Origin: Agrocybe praecox
Lineage: Eukaryota > Basidiomycota > Agaricomycetes > Agaricales > Agrocybaceae
Direction: 5' to 3'
DNA: 64,000 bases
Assembly (NCBI GenBank): GCA_964017145.1
Contig: OZ024845.1
Span: 1,922,001-1,986,000 of the forward strand
Below, in pieces: positions 12,774 to 23,938 of this stretch. Every line of letters starts with the position of its first letter. The stretch's first letter is position 1. The notes below the pieces were generated by a model. It saw only the letters and a list, made by a program, of their open reading frames with translations, searched no databases and had not been told where the DNA came from. A program made the position numbers and the translations under genes.

Positions 12774-12941
12774 TATGCCTCTCAAGGACTTCGATTTGTC
12801 GTGAACCTCTTCTTAACTTCTTGAATCTCATAACTCACCATTCCCTGGCTTTTGTCCATGTTCTAAGTTCTTCGAGTTTGGGATTATAACAGGCATATAA
12901 TCCCTCTCAGCCAGTGGTACAGTCTACAAACGCATGCCAGA

Positions 12942-13518
12942 ATGGGGATTAAAGGGTCGAAACGAATCACTGGACGGCATGCGAGAGAATATTTATGCTC
13001 TATCAAATAGCTCTGATCTTTTCAGGAGCTTCCCCACCCGATTCGCCTCAATCCAGGGCAAGAGACTTGTCCTGTAAGTCAATTTCAATGTAGCTTTTCA
13101 GGCTTTAAATAATAATAAATTGGATAGAGATGGAAACTTCTTCACGATGGCGTTTCACCATAGAAAACAAAATGATGCATGTAGGCATATCAAAGGGTGA
13201 TTGACGTTAGTCAAAGAGCTGGATAAACATGATATATCTGCGATATGTGTATTCAGTGATGGGGAAGAACGGGACATCCTCAAGACTAGATTGGTGAGTA
13301 GTAATAGAAAGATATTTTTCTGAGACACCAGCGATATAATGAACCACTATCAATAGATAGAAAAGAAACGGGCCACCCTTGAACGTATGAAGCAACGATG
13401 GCTGCGCGAACAAGACTGGTGCAGGCGCCTACTAGCTCTACGCGATGTCTTAAAAGATTGCATTCTTCTAATTTGTCGTTCCCAAGATCCATATGCTCAC
13501 TTTTCGTATTATTTATAG
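12942..13518 (+). pseudogene. XPG/FEN1-type PIN-domain nuclease, N-terminal fragment, broken
   Basis: ATG at 12942 starts with MGIKG, typical of the XPG/FEN1 family. A one-base frame change follows, then IYALSNSSDLFRSFPTRFAS and IQGKRLVL. After an intron from about 13074 the reading gives DGNFFTMAFHH, RHIKG, an in-frame TGA where the family has Trp, then VKELDKHDISAICVF and SDGEERDILKTRL. A second intron ends at about 13355 and leads to a charged helix (IEKKRATLERMKQRWL) that stops at 13518. Only the N-terminal XPG region is left. Frameshift, stop and truncation together make this a pseudogene. The parent is a fungal Rad2-family nuclease; its exact type cannot be told. Confidence 0.68.
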
Positions 13519-13874
13519 GACGTAATAGTCCCGAGGGCTCCTATGATGATCGGTATATGCCAAAGCAGCGGTCCATTTGTGACGATCGGGAATCCTGAAA
13601 TCCACGTACATACAGCCTTAGGCCAGCATTAATGCATAATGGGTTTCCTACCTACATTTCACCGACTCTCAACGAGATATTTGTATCCATTTCATTGCAA
13701 CTCCCTCCCTCATAAGGAACACTTGTCCAGCATTAGTAGTGGGCGTTCTGTAAATGCTCGTTGTACCAATCGAAGTAGGACTCCCGTATACTTACTGCAC
13801 AACCATTGACTGTTGACATGCATGGCTTTGCTATTTGGAATGACGGCATGTACATAACAATCGCTAAATATATA

Positions 13875-14151
13875 CACTAGATGCAGGGTTACGTGTTTTG
13901 GCTCAAAATATGTGAAAATTAAGCAAAAAACACAACAACCCGAACTTACATAATTTGACTCAAAATATGCATTTATTATATTGTCGGAGTTTCAATATGC
14001 AACTTTCTTGCGCAGTATTGGGTCACATTTTTGAAACTCAGACAACACAATAAGTGAATGTTTTGAGTCAAATTATGTAAATCCGGGTTGTTGTGTTTTT
14101 TGCTTTATTTTTACATATTTTGAGCAAAAACACGTAACCCTGCATCCAGTG
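13875..14151. mobile_element. CACTA-like MITE with ATA target duplication
   Basis: 277 bp bounded by CACTAGATGCAGGG and its near-complement CCCTGCATCCAGTG. Inverted repeats continue inward for roughly 95 bp on each side with few mismatches. It is flanked by ATA at 13872-13874 and 14152-14154. There is no coding capacity. CACTA-type ends with a 3-bp target duplication are the class hallmark. The corresponding place downstream of paralog G (about 45870) lacks the element, so it inserted after the B/G duplication. Confidence 0.8.
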
Positions 14152-14629
14152 ATAACTTACAAAAAATAGTACTTACATACATCACTCTATGTTCGTCGTC
14201 CATTTTCAAAGTCAATTGCGCACCGCACCTGTACTAACCCATAGTAGATGTGGATCCACGGACACCATTGCTACTATCCATAGCGTTGCCCGTGTGTGTC
14301 GGAGTGTCCACCGTTCGAAGGTAGCAATCATAGCGTAATGGCTACCTCGAGTCACTACTATACAGACACTGTTGGTACACGGATTGTAGTTTGAGGACAA
14401 CGAGAGAAATATATATATGTCACTGAAGAGAGTTTGAATTTGAGCACTTTTACCTGATATCATTCCACATCGTAGAATACCAAGTAACGATATATCTGGC
14501 ATGTCTCAAAGGCGGTACTTAAAATTTCGCAAGGCAGTGTCACTGCGTTGACACCGCCGCGTTATGACGTATTATTTAGAGCACATTAGGCTTTTCGACT
14601 ATCGTGGGAGATGAGAACGGAAATAAATC

Positions 14630-14940
14630 ATTGATGAATGACTTGTGCATGAAAACAAACAAAACGATGCAAGATGGTATTTATCTAGTATTTGTATACA
14701 GTATGCCGCCCATGCCAGTATAGATACAGTGGTGCTTGGATACGATAGATATCTGGTGGTACAATTAGTTTTGCTTGATAGGTATGCTTGGGGTATAAGG
14801 GAATGTTTTACGCGTGTAATATGACGGAGTGAAATGCCTGTAAGGCAGATTCTGCGAGGATTCTCTGCTCAGCTTTATTTTGGACTGCGCCGCGCGGGTG
14901 ATGGCCAAATGCTCTCCCTGGAAATACGAGCATGGCATCC
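14630..14940 (+). repeat. Direct repeat, distal copy
   Basis: Runs from TGATGAATGACTTGTGCATG to GAGCATGGCATCC. It is repeated in the same orientation at about 16435-16780. The G arm has one copy (about 45020-45390, inverse), so the repeat arose on the B side. Confidence 0.75.
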
Positions 14941-15612
14941 GCAGTGCTCATCTCGATTGTGCACACGGCAAGGATGATGAGCCAAACAGCGAAGATATTG
15001 CGAGTTCATTGAGCCAGAGGTGGCTCAAATGCCACGTGTGTGCCGTTGGGTATGATAATGAACGTTGAGAGAGAGAGAGAAGAGAGAGAAAGTAGAAAGA
15101 AAAAAACCCCGAAATAGTCAGCAGAAAAGAAAAGAAAGTCCAAAAAGGAAAACCTTTCTTCTCCTCTAAAAACAGTGACATACTCTCTTCCATTCGCACC
15201 ATTTCCTCCTATATACCCACCCCCGGATAACCTCATCGCAGCATACGCCGCCACGCTCGGACGGCGCCTCATCGGCTTGCCGACCGCATGCACGCGGTTG
15301 AGCAGGATGCTAGTGACTATTTTTGAGAGGTAAGGTGGGGCGTGAGAGGCGGGGGAGGATTGGGATAGAGCGTATGTTTGAGGAAGTGAAGAAGCAGAGG
15401 CGGATTGAGAACGCGGAGGGAGATGCAGAGGAAGAAGCAGACTTGGAGGGCGAAGGCGAGCGCGACGGTGTGAACTCCGAAGCGGTGGGTGAGAGAGGGT
15501 GGGAGATGCCCTTTCCCATGCCGCTCGTGGGTGCGGGGGAGGCGAGGGCCGTGTTGTGTTCTCAGAGGCAGCAGCGAAGGCAGGGCAGTCCTGGTCCCCC
15601 CGTATGTTAACA

Positions 15613-16128
15613 TCAGGATTGGGCTGGTTGGACCTGACTCCTCCACCTTTTGACATATTCAAACCGATAGATGTAGTCTGTAGGTGCCGTGTTTTCGTCT
15701 CCGTCACCTTGATGCGAGTCGTCGGACAGCGCTCTCCTAATCCAGTTGTGACCATAATCGCCTGTGCTGAGATCCGTGCTTGACGCGGCATAGGAAAGTC
15801 GACTTTCGCTTTCGGCACTCTCAGCTGAGAGAGTGGACATCGAAGAAGAACTTTGGTAGGGAGTAGAAATTCTTGGAAAGTCGGAAATCTGTAATGCTTG
15901 TGAAGGACCAACATTTCGCACCAGTCCTGGATCGGAGGAAATCTGGGATGGGGGGGTATGATGTCCTCCCCTCAATATGCATCCAAAGGGGGCCCTGCGT
16001 TGCCCAAAACCATCTTTCGGATGAGGATAATACCCTGAATGGGGATAATGGTATCCTGAAGCAGGTCCCATTGAGTACTGAACGTGGACGTTGAACGTTG
16101 ACGTTGAGATACATATGTCTCGAGTCAA
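15613..16128 (-). CDS. Hypothetical Ser/Tyr-rich ORF inside the 1.5-kb insertion
   Basis: 171 codons on the minus strand, opening MTRDICISTSTFNVHVQ. The reading is rich in Ser, Pro, Gly and Tyr (GYHYPHSGYYPHP; SSSSMSTLSAESAESE) and ends with a charged stretch (WIRRALSDDSHQGDGDEN). No domain is recognised. It lies in the segment present on the B side and absent from the G side. Downstream minus-strand frames stay open to about 15006 because the DNA is C-rich, so a spliced longer gene is possible, but I could not choose splice sites. It could be a captured gene fragment or chance. Confidence 0.3.
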   Translation of the reverse strand: MTRDICISTSTFNVHVQYSMGPASGYHYPHSGYYPHPKDGFGQRRAPFGCILRGGHHTPPSQISSDPGLVRNVGPSQALQISDFPRISTPYQSSSSMSTLSAESAESESRLSYAASSTDLSTGDYGHNWIRRALSDDSHQGDGDENTAPTDYIYRFEYVKRWRSQVQPAQS

Positions 16129-16434
16129 ATGGTAGTCTTATATGGCCTTGCTGAAAGTACTAAGGCTCCCCAATTCGCCATATATAGGAACTTATGTCGG
16201 ATGCCTTTTCAGGCTAGTGCGCACTGCGCGCGTCATCTACGCCAGCGGCTATTTGATCGCCACCATTCGGCAACAGCACAAGTGTGACTCCTTTCTTCAT
16301 ATTCTTTATATCTTCTCTCTTCTCTCTTTGTTTTCTCTGAAGACCGAGACCCGAAAGAATCAAAACGTCTTATCCTGACATAAACGCGTAAACATGTTAA
16401 ATATCTAGCTGCGCAAATAAATAAATATGAATAT

Positions 16435-16800
16435 ATTGATGAATGACTTGTGCATGAAAACAAACAAACAATGCAAGATGGGATTAATCTAGTATACAGT
16501 ATGCCAATGGGGGTATAGATACAGTGGTGCTTTGGATGAGTTACAAATGAGGTGGTGGTACAAATAATTTTGCAGATTATGCGAGAGTTCTACAATTATT
16601 TTTGCTTCATAGGTATTATACTTGCAATTGGGGTATAAGGGAATATTTTGCGCATGTAATGTGAATTGAAATACCCGTCAGGCAGATTCTGCGAGGGTTC
16701 TCTGCGCAGCTTTATTTTGGACTGCGCTGCGCGGGTGATGGCCAAATGCCCTCCTAAGAAACACGAGCATGGCATCCACCGGCCCAAGCAGATCCAGCGC
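16435..16800 (+). repeat. Direct repeat, proximal copy
   Basis: Second copy of the 14630-14940 repeat, with small insertions. It ends next to the 3' flank of paralog B. Confidence 0.75.
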
Positions 16801-16883
16801 GAAGTGATATGGCACCCAATCACCTCCTTAGGATGATAAAATTACAGAAGTTGGGCGGTAAATAGTTGACAGTGATGTAGCAA

Positions 16884-18688
16884 TCATGGTGGTGAAGGAG
16901 TGCCAGTGGGCCCTAAGGCCTGATGCCTTCCATTGCTAACTGTGGAGGTTAGTGCAGGTTGCCTTCTCCAACTACAGGACCATGATGGGCGAGGGAATGA
17001 AGTCATGGAAGTGGCGAAAAGAAAGGCAATGAGAATAGCGGAAATAGCACCAATACAGAGGATGGCAGGGATGCGAGAAATGTTCTTGTAGATGGTTCCA
17101 GTTCCTTGGAGAGCGAAGGCGATGACTGCCCACATGAAAAGTGTCTTCGGAAGGGCGTACGCAAAGGCTACTCCTTGGAACTTGAGCCGCAAGCGGGAGA
17201 CTGCCGTGAGGTAGTCGTGTGCTACACCTGCGCCAGCCTTCTGCAAGGGTTCATGCCGGATGATTGCGAGAACACAAGTGACGATACTTAGAGTAGATAG
17301 AGAGCCAGAGATATAAGCCAATGGAGGAGAAACATTCAAGAAGAAGCAGAAAACGTGCAAGCTATAATAACATATATCAGTGTCTGAGTATGAGAGTCTC
17401 ACGCACATAGATGCTTACAAGAGTAAAATGGAAGACATGATGCCAGTTTGTTTCCAGTCTGTGATACATTGGCTCATAAGAGTATCCCAGTCGACTTTGT
17501 AGATGAATTTATCGACGAAAATGCTGTTTAAACGTTTCAAGTAGAGATCCGCAGTGTAGAATGAAGCAAGCGCAAATAGAGGTTTAGTCCACTCGATTTC
17601 AACGTCGTCGGGGACTATAATGGAGGTATCCCGGGAAAGCCGGGATTGTTCTTGTCCGTAGTGCGTTTCGTATCGGTTGTATACTGTAGTATTGTCAGAT
17701 AAATTTGTTTGTCCGTCGTACGCCGCCCTGCTTACATATCATTCCCCAGATTCGAGCCACGAATGTTACGATATGCCCGTCATTGATGCGATCGCGGGAG
17801 GATTTAAGGAGCGCCAAAAATTTCTCGCAAGATGCAGTGTCGAAAGGAGAAGTGGAAAGAGAAGAAGTGATGTTGTCTATTGTCATTATTAGCATTTTGC
17901 AGTCACAAGTCATTAACTTGGCTTACCAGCGAGAGCATGGGACATAACGAGGATCAAATCATCCATTGCTTTCTCAGGGAGACCGCCGAAGTGCATTGAG
18001 AAGCTCTCGGTATGTTGCCAGTATTGAGCCTCCAAGACTATCTCTGCAGCTTTAGTCAGGTCTAGATGCGATGGGAAATGGATCAGGGTTTCTTACTTAA
18101 ATGAGAAGAAGAAACGGAAGGAGGAAGTCCGAGATTTGATGTTTCGTAACTTTCTAGCCAAAAAAGTACTTGTGTATCCCTGTCAACGAAGTAATAGTTG
18201 CAATCGTCTCCTGATAGCTCCAAAAAGACTTCAATTGCATCGGTCGCGACGAAGCCTTTGTCTTCGAATTGCCTCTCGATTTCTTCTGCCCAAGCAAGAA
18301 TTGTCTGGCAGATTTCTGGAGTACAAAGATACGCTTCCGTGACCATTTTCAAGCCACTATTCCTGTAAAAGTAGATTTTGCCCTCTGGGTGAGTGGCAGA
18401 GGACCATTGAGGTGGCAAAAATGTGGACCTGTGCTAGCAGGTGAGCGCGCGACACGAAGAACAAATTTAAGCGGACTGACGATGCGTCACGGGAGGATGT
18501 GAACATTCCTGCTTCAACAACAAGATGGTTTCGTTGAACTCTAGAACAAGCCAATGAGTATGAAGACGGTCGTCGTTAAGAATAATAGGTACATACTGCT
18601 TTGTAACTTCATAGCGACCTGTATATTGGGGCACAGTAGGGAAGAGGGAGCCTTGAATTCCGCGTGCCAGGGACATTGAGCTAGACAT
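16884..18688 (-). CDS. Short WW/membrane family member, paralog B
   Basis: Seven exons: complement(join(16884..17361,17419..17683,17736..17876,17927..18061,18097..18428,18481..18540,18597..18688)), 500 aa. It lacks the long disordered N-terminus of A, C, D and E but keeps the family motif (PTVPQYTGRYEV), then a WW-type domain with WSSATHPEGKIYFYRN, the block DDCNYYFVDRDTQVLFWLES, EAQYWQHTESFSMHFGG, and a C-terminus with three to four hydrophobic segments (VFCFFLNVSPPLAYISGSL; FAYALPKTLFMWAVIAFAL; AILCIGAISAILIAFLF). The intron 18062..18096 is only 35 nt. It is nearly the same protein as G, with identical exon sizes except the first and last. Its C-terminal 30 residues differ because of a deletion relative to G. 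Function unknown. Confidence 0.8.
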
Positions 18689-20113
18689 TGGAATAATGTA
18701 CTGTGGATGTCAAACGGTATTCCACAACACTACAACGTTTGGCAGAGTTTTATAGTAGGGCGGGATTTGGACGGCGGTGCACTGTAGAATGCTGTGACTT
18801 GTCACCGTGCTATTTTTTATTATCACCAATCATTCCGAATCACCCGACACTGGTTCTGTGCTGTTCTGTGCTCCAGAGGCCATAAAGTCTGATCGACGGT
18901 TGATCGACGGTTGATCGACGGGGTCACAGGAAGCGTCCAAAATATTCTCAATGGCGAGTGTCAGCACAGTGCGCAAACAATGCGTCAAAGTGCTAGAGAG
19001 ACCAATGTTGGACTTATCGGCGACCTCAGCGAGAATATTCGCTGTCGCCATGTGTATGTCCAAGGTCTAGTCCAGGTCCAGTCCATTGGATCTCCTTCCT
19101 CGTCAATTAGACGCTCTCAAGTCGATGGCTGCAGTAAGTACTGCGGCATCAAAAGACTCTCGAATTTTCTACGTCATTCGGATACAGTCATTCCGAACTG
19201 GTCAATCAGTCACACTGGTCAATGGAAGTTTCTTTACTTTTTTGTGCGTTGTGGGTGCATATATAGTCTATATTAGGGACGTTCAATCCAGACTGCTGCG
19301 TTGCAGCGCTGCGACGCAGCAGTCTGGATTGAACGCCCCTACATCAGGAAGATAACATGTCAGTAGAATTTCTAGAAACGCTGGAGTGAGCTAGGTAGCC
19401 TGGTATGTGTAAATCCTGTGCAAAATTTCACCCTTTTTTCTGTAGCAGTACAGCACCTGAAGTTATTTCTAGCGTATGTTAGTATTAGTCCCAAGTGTCT
19501 AACACGGCGGGCATCGATATGTCAAATACAATGACACAGTATGATGTCAAGTGTTTGTCAAATGCAGTGATAACAATTAAAGACAAGCATTAATCCCGCC
19601 GCCCGGCATCGCTGCTCTCTACACCTTCAACGATGTGTGGCCACTGCCGTTCTTCCCAAAATATCGTCGAAGGCGTCGAATTACCTTCCTCTTGTCCTAT
19701 GAAAGTGTTCCTTTTACTAATGTTTTCCACTCACATACCAAAGGTCAAACCAGGTGAAGACCACCCAATTGGATTCAGAATGTATAACAGGGTTCTAGCA
19801 GGCTGCCAAAGTTGGGATATTAATAATTTTTGAGAATTTATACTGCTGCTGTATGGCGAGTGTGGAATCTAATTACTGACAATCATGCAAAAAGTTGTTT
19901 CTGCTGAGGAACGAAGAAAAGCGTTGACTAAACGAAGACTAAACCAAGTTCGTCGACGGCCGACCTCGGCGGGTAGCACAGCATTTGACCGGTGAATGAC
20001 TACATCATGTCTTCTACAACATGATATAGAGGGTACCATAAAAAGTTTGTTCATCTCGTGATCGTCGTCACCTTGGCCAATTCAATTCTTTTCAACTCGG
20101 AGGACACCTAAAA
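18689..20113. other. Intergenic region between paralogs B and C
   Basis: 1.4 kb without a supported gene. Contents: three tandem copies of GATCGACGGTT at 18891-18921, a foldback element at 19276..19339, and a minus-strand stretch near 18905-19063 whose residues (MATANILAEVADKSNIGL) look protein-like but lack start, splice and domain support. Confidence 0.5.
19276..19339. mobile_element. 64-bp perfect-type foldback flanked by TA
   Basis: An almost perfect inverted repeat. Arm 19281-19301 (GTTCAATCCAGACTGCTGCG plus T) pairs with 19314-19334. The centre GCAGCGCTGC is itself a palindrome, and the outer bases GGGAC/GCCCC extend the stem with one mismatch. TA dinucleotides flank both sides (19274-19275 and 19340-19341), as expected for Tc1/mariner-type insertion. 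There is no internal sequence beyond the arms. Confidence 0.65.
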
Positions 20114-23100
20114 TCATACATTAGCTTTCACTGAGGTCCTTTGAGAGTCATATGCCCCTCGGCGGTAAGATAGGGGTCTAGTGAGTCGGGAAAGAAACGT
20201 AGGTTTTGATATTTTTATTTGTTCAGCTTGACCGATGGATTTTATGGAGTTTCTGTCGCCGTTCTGGCTTCCGAGGTCAATGACACTCGTCATGTCGTCT
20301 TCCTGACTTGGCGGTACCACTCCTTCATCCTCCAGAGGATATTCTCCCCATGATGTCTTTACGCACCACGCAATCAATACGACGACCACGAAGCAAAGGG
20401 ATCCAACGAATGATCGCGTGGCACTGCTCGAGTCCTGGAAGCATACAAATGCGAATGCTGCCAGGAAGCATACCATGCTGTAAGAAATGACATCAGGGCA
20501 TGAAAACCAGAGAAACAGTGGATGTACTACTTACCCCCACATGAGAAGCGCATAGGGTAAGCTATATAGAATAGCAAGAGTCTCCAGACCTAATCGTGGG
20601 TGGCTGATCCTGGCCAAGAATTTTTGCTTCAAAACAGTATGTTAAAATTATATGGGCTGTTATTGGAGCGAGAAGACTGACGACATCGTTCACGGACTCG
20701 CGATTCTTGGTCCGATTTTGGCGAATTAAAAGTAGGCCGAGGACGATGCTTCCAATACTGGCTACCACTGACATGTAACTCAAAATCTGCGCAGCTGATC
20801 GGCGGGGACCATCGACATCAACACTTTGGATGGCTAGAAAGGCAACGTTCGCGTTTAACATCACCGTCGCCTAAAAAGGTGACCAAACAATTGCCGTGAT
20901 CAATAACCGAGGACTCGCAAAGGAGACAACATGATTCACTCACAAACAAAACAAATTCTTGCCACTCAGCACTCATTTTCCTCATAGATTCGTGCCAGAT
21001 GGATTGGTGCATGATATTATCCACCCACATATTTTGCAGCATACGCAAGTTAAAGTCGGGAGAGAAGAACAAGAATATCGAAAGGCTCTTGATAAGCCAC
21101 GTCCGGGAATTAATGTCCGCTCCATACACAGAAAAATTACGCTGTAAGCGTGCGTGTGGTTCTCCATGCCAGTCCAGGAACCGTGAGTGCACTGGATATA
21201 GATATCGGTGACGGTATAAAAGAAACGGTGATATTTTAATTTACCAAAGACATACATAAGGCGAGCTGGGAGAGTTTATATATATAAGGGTATTGCAGTG
21301 TATATTGTGTTTGATTACTCACCGAAAAGACTTTTGACTCCGTTATCTTGTTTGTCTACATTGACTGATGAGAAAATCGATTGTCAGAAATGGAGATATA
21401 AACCGTTCCGAACAAGAAAAAAAAACTTGCCGTCCATATTATCCATCAAACTCAGAATCTTATATAGGTCATCGACTGCGTATGGCGCTGTCGAGGCCTG
21501 CGGTGGCGAGGTCATGCAAACTAGAAACTTGACCGTTAGATACCACTGTGACTCCTTAAAGATGATGTTTTACCACCAATATAATGAAGGACTATTCCTC
21601 TAAGCTCAGCCACAGTATCCTTCGTCATGCTGGCAAATGTGTGGGGGTATAGTTGTACAAAATACCTTATGGTGACGAAAGGGTGAGGTTGAATATTTCT
21701 GCTGTAGTTTAAGCACACACCAATATTGGGCATGAATTTCATGGCCTGATAGAGAACCTTTGAATCATGTTCATGATAAAGAGAAAGAAAGGTTACCAAC
21801 GAAGATGATGTTCTGTATTAACACCTATGACCTCCCACCATCCAGTCATATTTTCAGCTTGATATTGATCCAAGAAGAAGATCGTTCGTGATGGATGATG
21901 AGCATAGTGATACGTAGTTATTATTTGGCCGTTTTCATAGTACACATTCAGAACCAGGTCACTTTGGTCGGGGATAACGACGTCGTTGTCTGCAATGAAT
22001 TGTTCAATGGTCAAAATATTATTCTCTGCATGAGATAATATTTTTGGGTCCTGAAGATCCGCATCGGTACATATTCTCTGTGGATTATTGTCGATAAATG
22101 AGGGGGCGGGGAACACAAGATAAAATGGGAATATACCTTCGCCTCATGGTAGAAGTAGCGTGGGCCCCCTAGGTGGTTGTGCTTTGTCCAGCCGGGAGGT
22201 GGGTGAGGCCTAGGAAGAAGTATTCGTCACCAAATATGACGGCGATGGTACGTATTTTCACTCACTTGTCAAAGTTGGTGGTTAGCGGCTCGATTGTCAT
22301 ATTCGTATATTCCTTTTTCCTGAAGCACATGAGCGTTTAATCATACCTTTCTATCTAACTGTAGAAGTCCTTACGTTCGGGGTCTAACGATGTAACGCTG
22401 AGTACATTCTGGCATAACAGGCGTGATCCCACTTTTACCCAAATATTTAGGGGAGGCCGACCGCGGCGTAGATGGTCGCGTTGGGATGTGGAGACTCGTC
22501 GTTTCGCTTCCTTGGGGCGAAGAAATTTCTTGGGATGAATTGCTATGAGTACCGTGTATTTCAATCATGTTCGGAAGGGAACGCTGCTGTGTGTCATTGT
22601 TGGAGGCACTCGGCAACTGTGGTAGCGAAATGGACCATTGACGAACTGGGGTAGGTGAAGTTGGAGAGTTTGGCTGCACGGTGATGGTGTATGGTCCTCC
22701 CACTACATGATTCGAGGCAGTGTACGCGGAAGCCATGCAGTCCGAAGCACCCAGTTGAGTAGATGCACGCGCAGAAATCGCAATATTATGGGCGGACCTT
22801 GATTCTCTTAAAATTTCGGAAGACCTGGAAGTACTCTGAATTCCTCCTGAGAATGGGTATAGAGAAAACGCGACATCCTCGTTAAGGGATACTTTTTCAC
22901 CACCGGACTTGTGTGATATTTGGCATTCCGTGCCACCACTTCCAGGTATCCTTTCCTCACACCCAGCAGACCCTGGCGGAGTGTATGGCTTTCTTCCACC
23001 TTTCCACCCTTGAAGTTTGTGGCAGAAAATGGTCCATAGCACGACAATCCTCCGGAAAGCCTGCCTTAACTTGAGCACCGCCGGGACCGGGGCGCACTCA

Positions 23101-23168
23101 GTAACCAGTCGTCGTAAGAGACGGTGAAAAAATGCGACCAGTTGATGCAATTTAGAGACTTCAACCAT
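20114..23168 (-). CDS. WW-type domain / four-TM membrane protein, paralog C
   Basis: Thirteen exons: complement(join(20114..20477,20535..20626,20682..20870,20944..21191,21245..21265,21323..21364,21431..21520,21574..21665,21721..21745,21801..22077,22137..22209,22266..22319,22375..23168)), 786 aa. The start MVEVSKLHQLVAFFHRLL aligns with D. Order of parts: basic hydrophobic N-terminus, Ser/Pro-rich region with DVAFSLYPFSGGI and the family motif PVMPECTQRY, WW-type domain, ICTDADLQDPKILSHAE, SRTIFFLDQYQ, EIHAQYW, QLYPHTFASMTKDTV, ARLMYVFG, WHGEPHARLQRNFSVYG, and four hydrophobic segments over roughly residues 570-715. Intron 21365..21430 is GC-AG. It is closest to D, with eleven of thirteen exon sizes identical. 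A broken RPN3 copy lies just upstream. Function unknown. Confidence 0.85.
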
Positions 23169-23310
23169 ATGATTAGTCGACAAGCGGTCTTGAAGAAGAT
23201 GAAAAAGGCCACAAAAGGGTCCTGCTGCAAAGCAAAAACCAGTGCAGTGCTTGATGGGAAACCTCCCTAGTATACACTACACATATCCAAGAATAGCATC
23301 TTCAACTTGA

Positions 23311-23583
23311 ATATGGCATCTGTATGACGCTCCACCTAGACTCTGAAGAGCTGAAGAGGACACTGGGTACATTGTCGACAAAATTTTCGCGATGCTGTCT
23401 AAGGGCGATTATTTTTTTTGCGACAGATGGTTAATGGGGAGGTGAGGAACAGGGTCAAGAAAGAGTCGACGTATCACATTATTTGTCGCGATCTCTATAA
23501 CCAGAGGATTGAGGTACGCAGTCTTTCCATACCTGCGACAATGCATATGATAGTTATAAGTAAGCGATGCGTTGCCCTTGAAA
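23311..23583 (+). pseudogene. RPN3: RPN3 fragment (exon 4 end, intron, exon 5 start)
   Basis: The stretch around CTCCACCTAGACTCTGAAGA matches RPN3 from about 12050. Homology continues through GTACATTGT, GTCGACGTATC and ATCTCTATAACCAGAG to the exon 5 start, ending near GCGATGCGTTGCCCT (RPN3 12305 on). The intron position is still visible, so this is a DNA copy and not a retrocopy. Many indels and frame breaks are present. Confidence 0.85.
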
Positions 23584-23938
23584 GGTACCGGTGAAACCTC
23601 GAAGCGAGTCCCGTGCCCATTCGTTTACACAGTTCAAACACAGCTCGGGCTCTTGTATTAAATGTACATGGGACGGAAAAAGGCTCAAATGCAGGTGCAC
23701 AGGGGTACAGTATATACTAGCTTCTCTACATGCAGTAGTAAATCGGTCGTCAATGCATCCGCTGAATACAGATACAGTTTTCTATATATACAGGAAATAA
23801 AATGACAAAGGGGTATGATGGGATATAGTATATACAGAGGATATCATAAAGGTTCGTCCACTTCGTTGTCGTCATCCTTGACAAGGTGTTTCCGCTGCGC
23901 CAAGTTGATCCACGAGGCTTTTCAAGGCCAATCTAAAG

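Larger units (their letters stand above)
14170..16880. repeat. Arm 1 of the B/G inverted duplication, non-coding flank
   Basis: DNA downstream of paralog B matches, in inverse orientation, the DNA downstream of paralog G (about 44876-45870). Shared marks are the stretch around 14212-14500 (minus-strand residues ILRCGMISGK and AQIQT recur on plus at 45520-45570) and the segment around 16600-16815 near CACCTCCTTAGGATGATAAA. Unlike the G arm, this arm is interrupted by a segment of about 1.5 kb (14940-16435) lying between two direct repeats. Confidence 0.75.

Noticed and set aside
15006..15914. 302-codon minus-strand ORF in the B-arm insertion
   Set aside because: It overlaps the 171-codon frame in another phase, and the reading is dominated by repeats of Ser, Pro, Leu and Phe from purine/pyrimidine-biased DNA. 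Openness is explained by composition.
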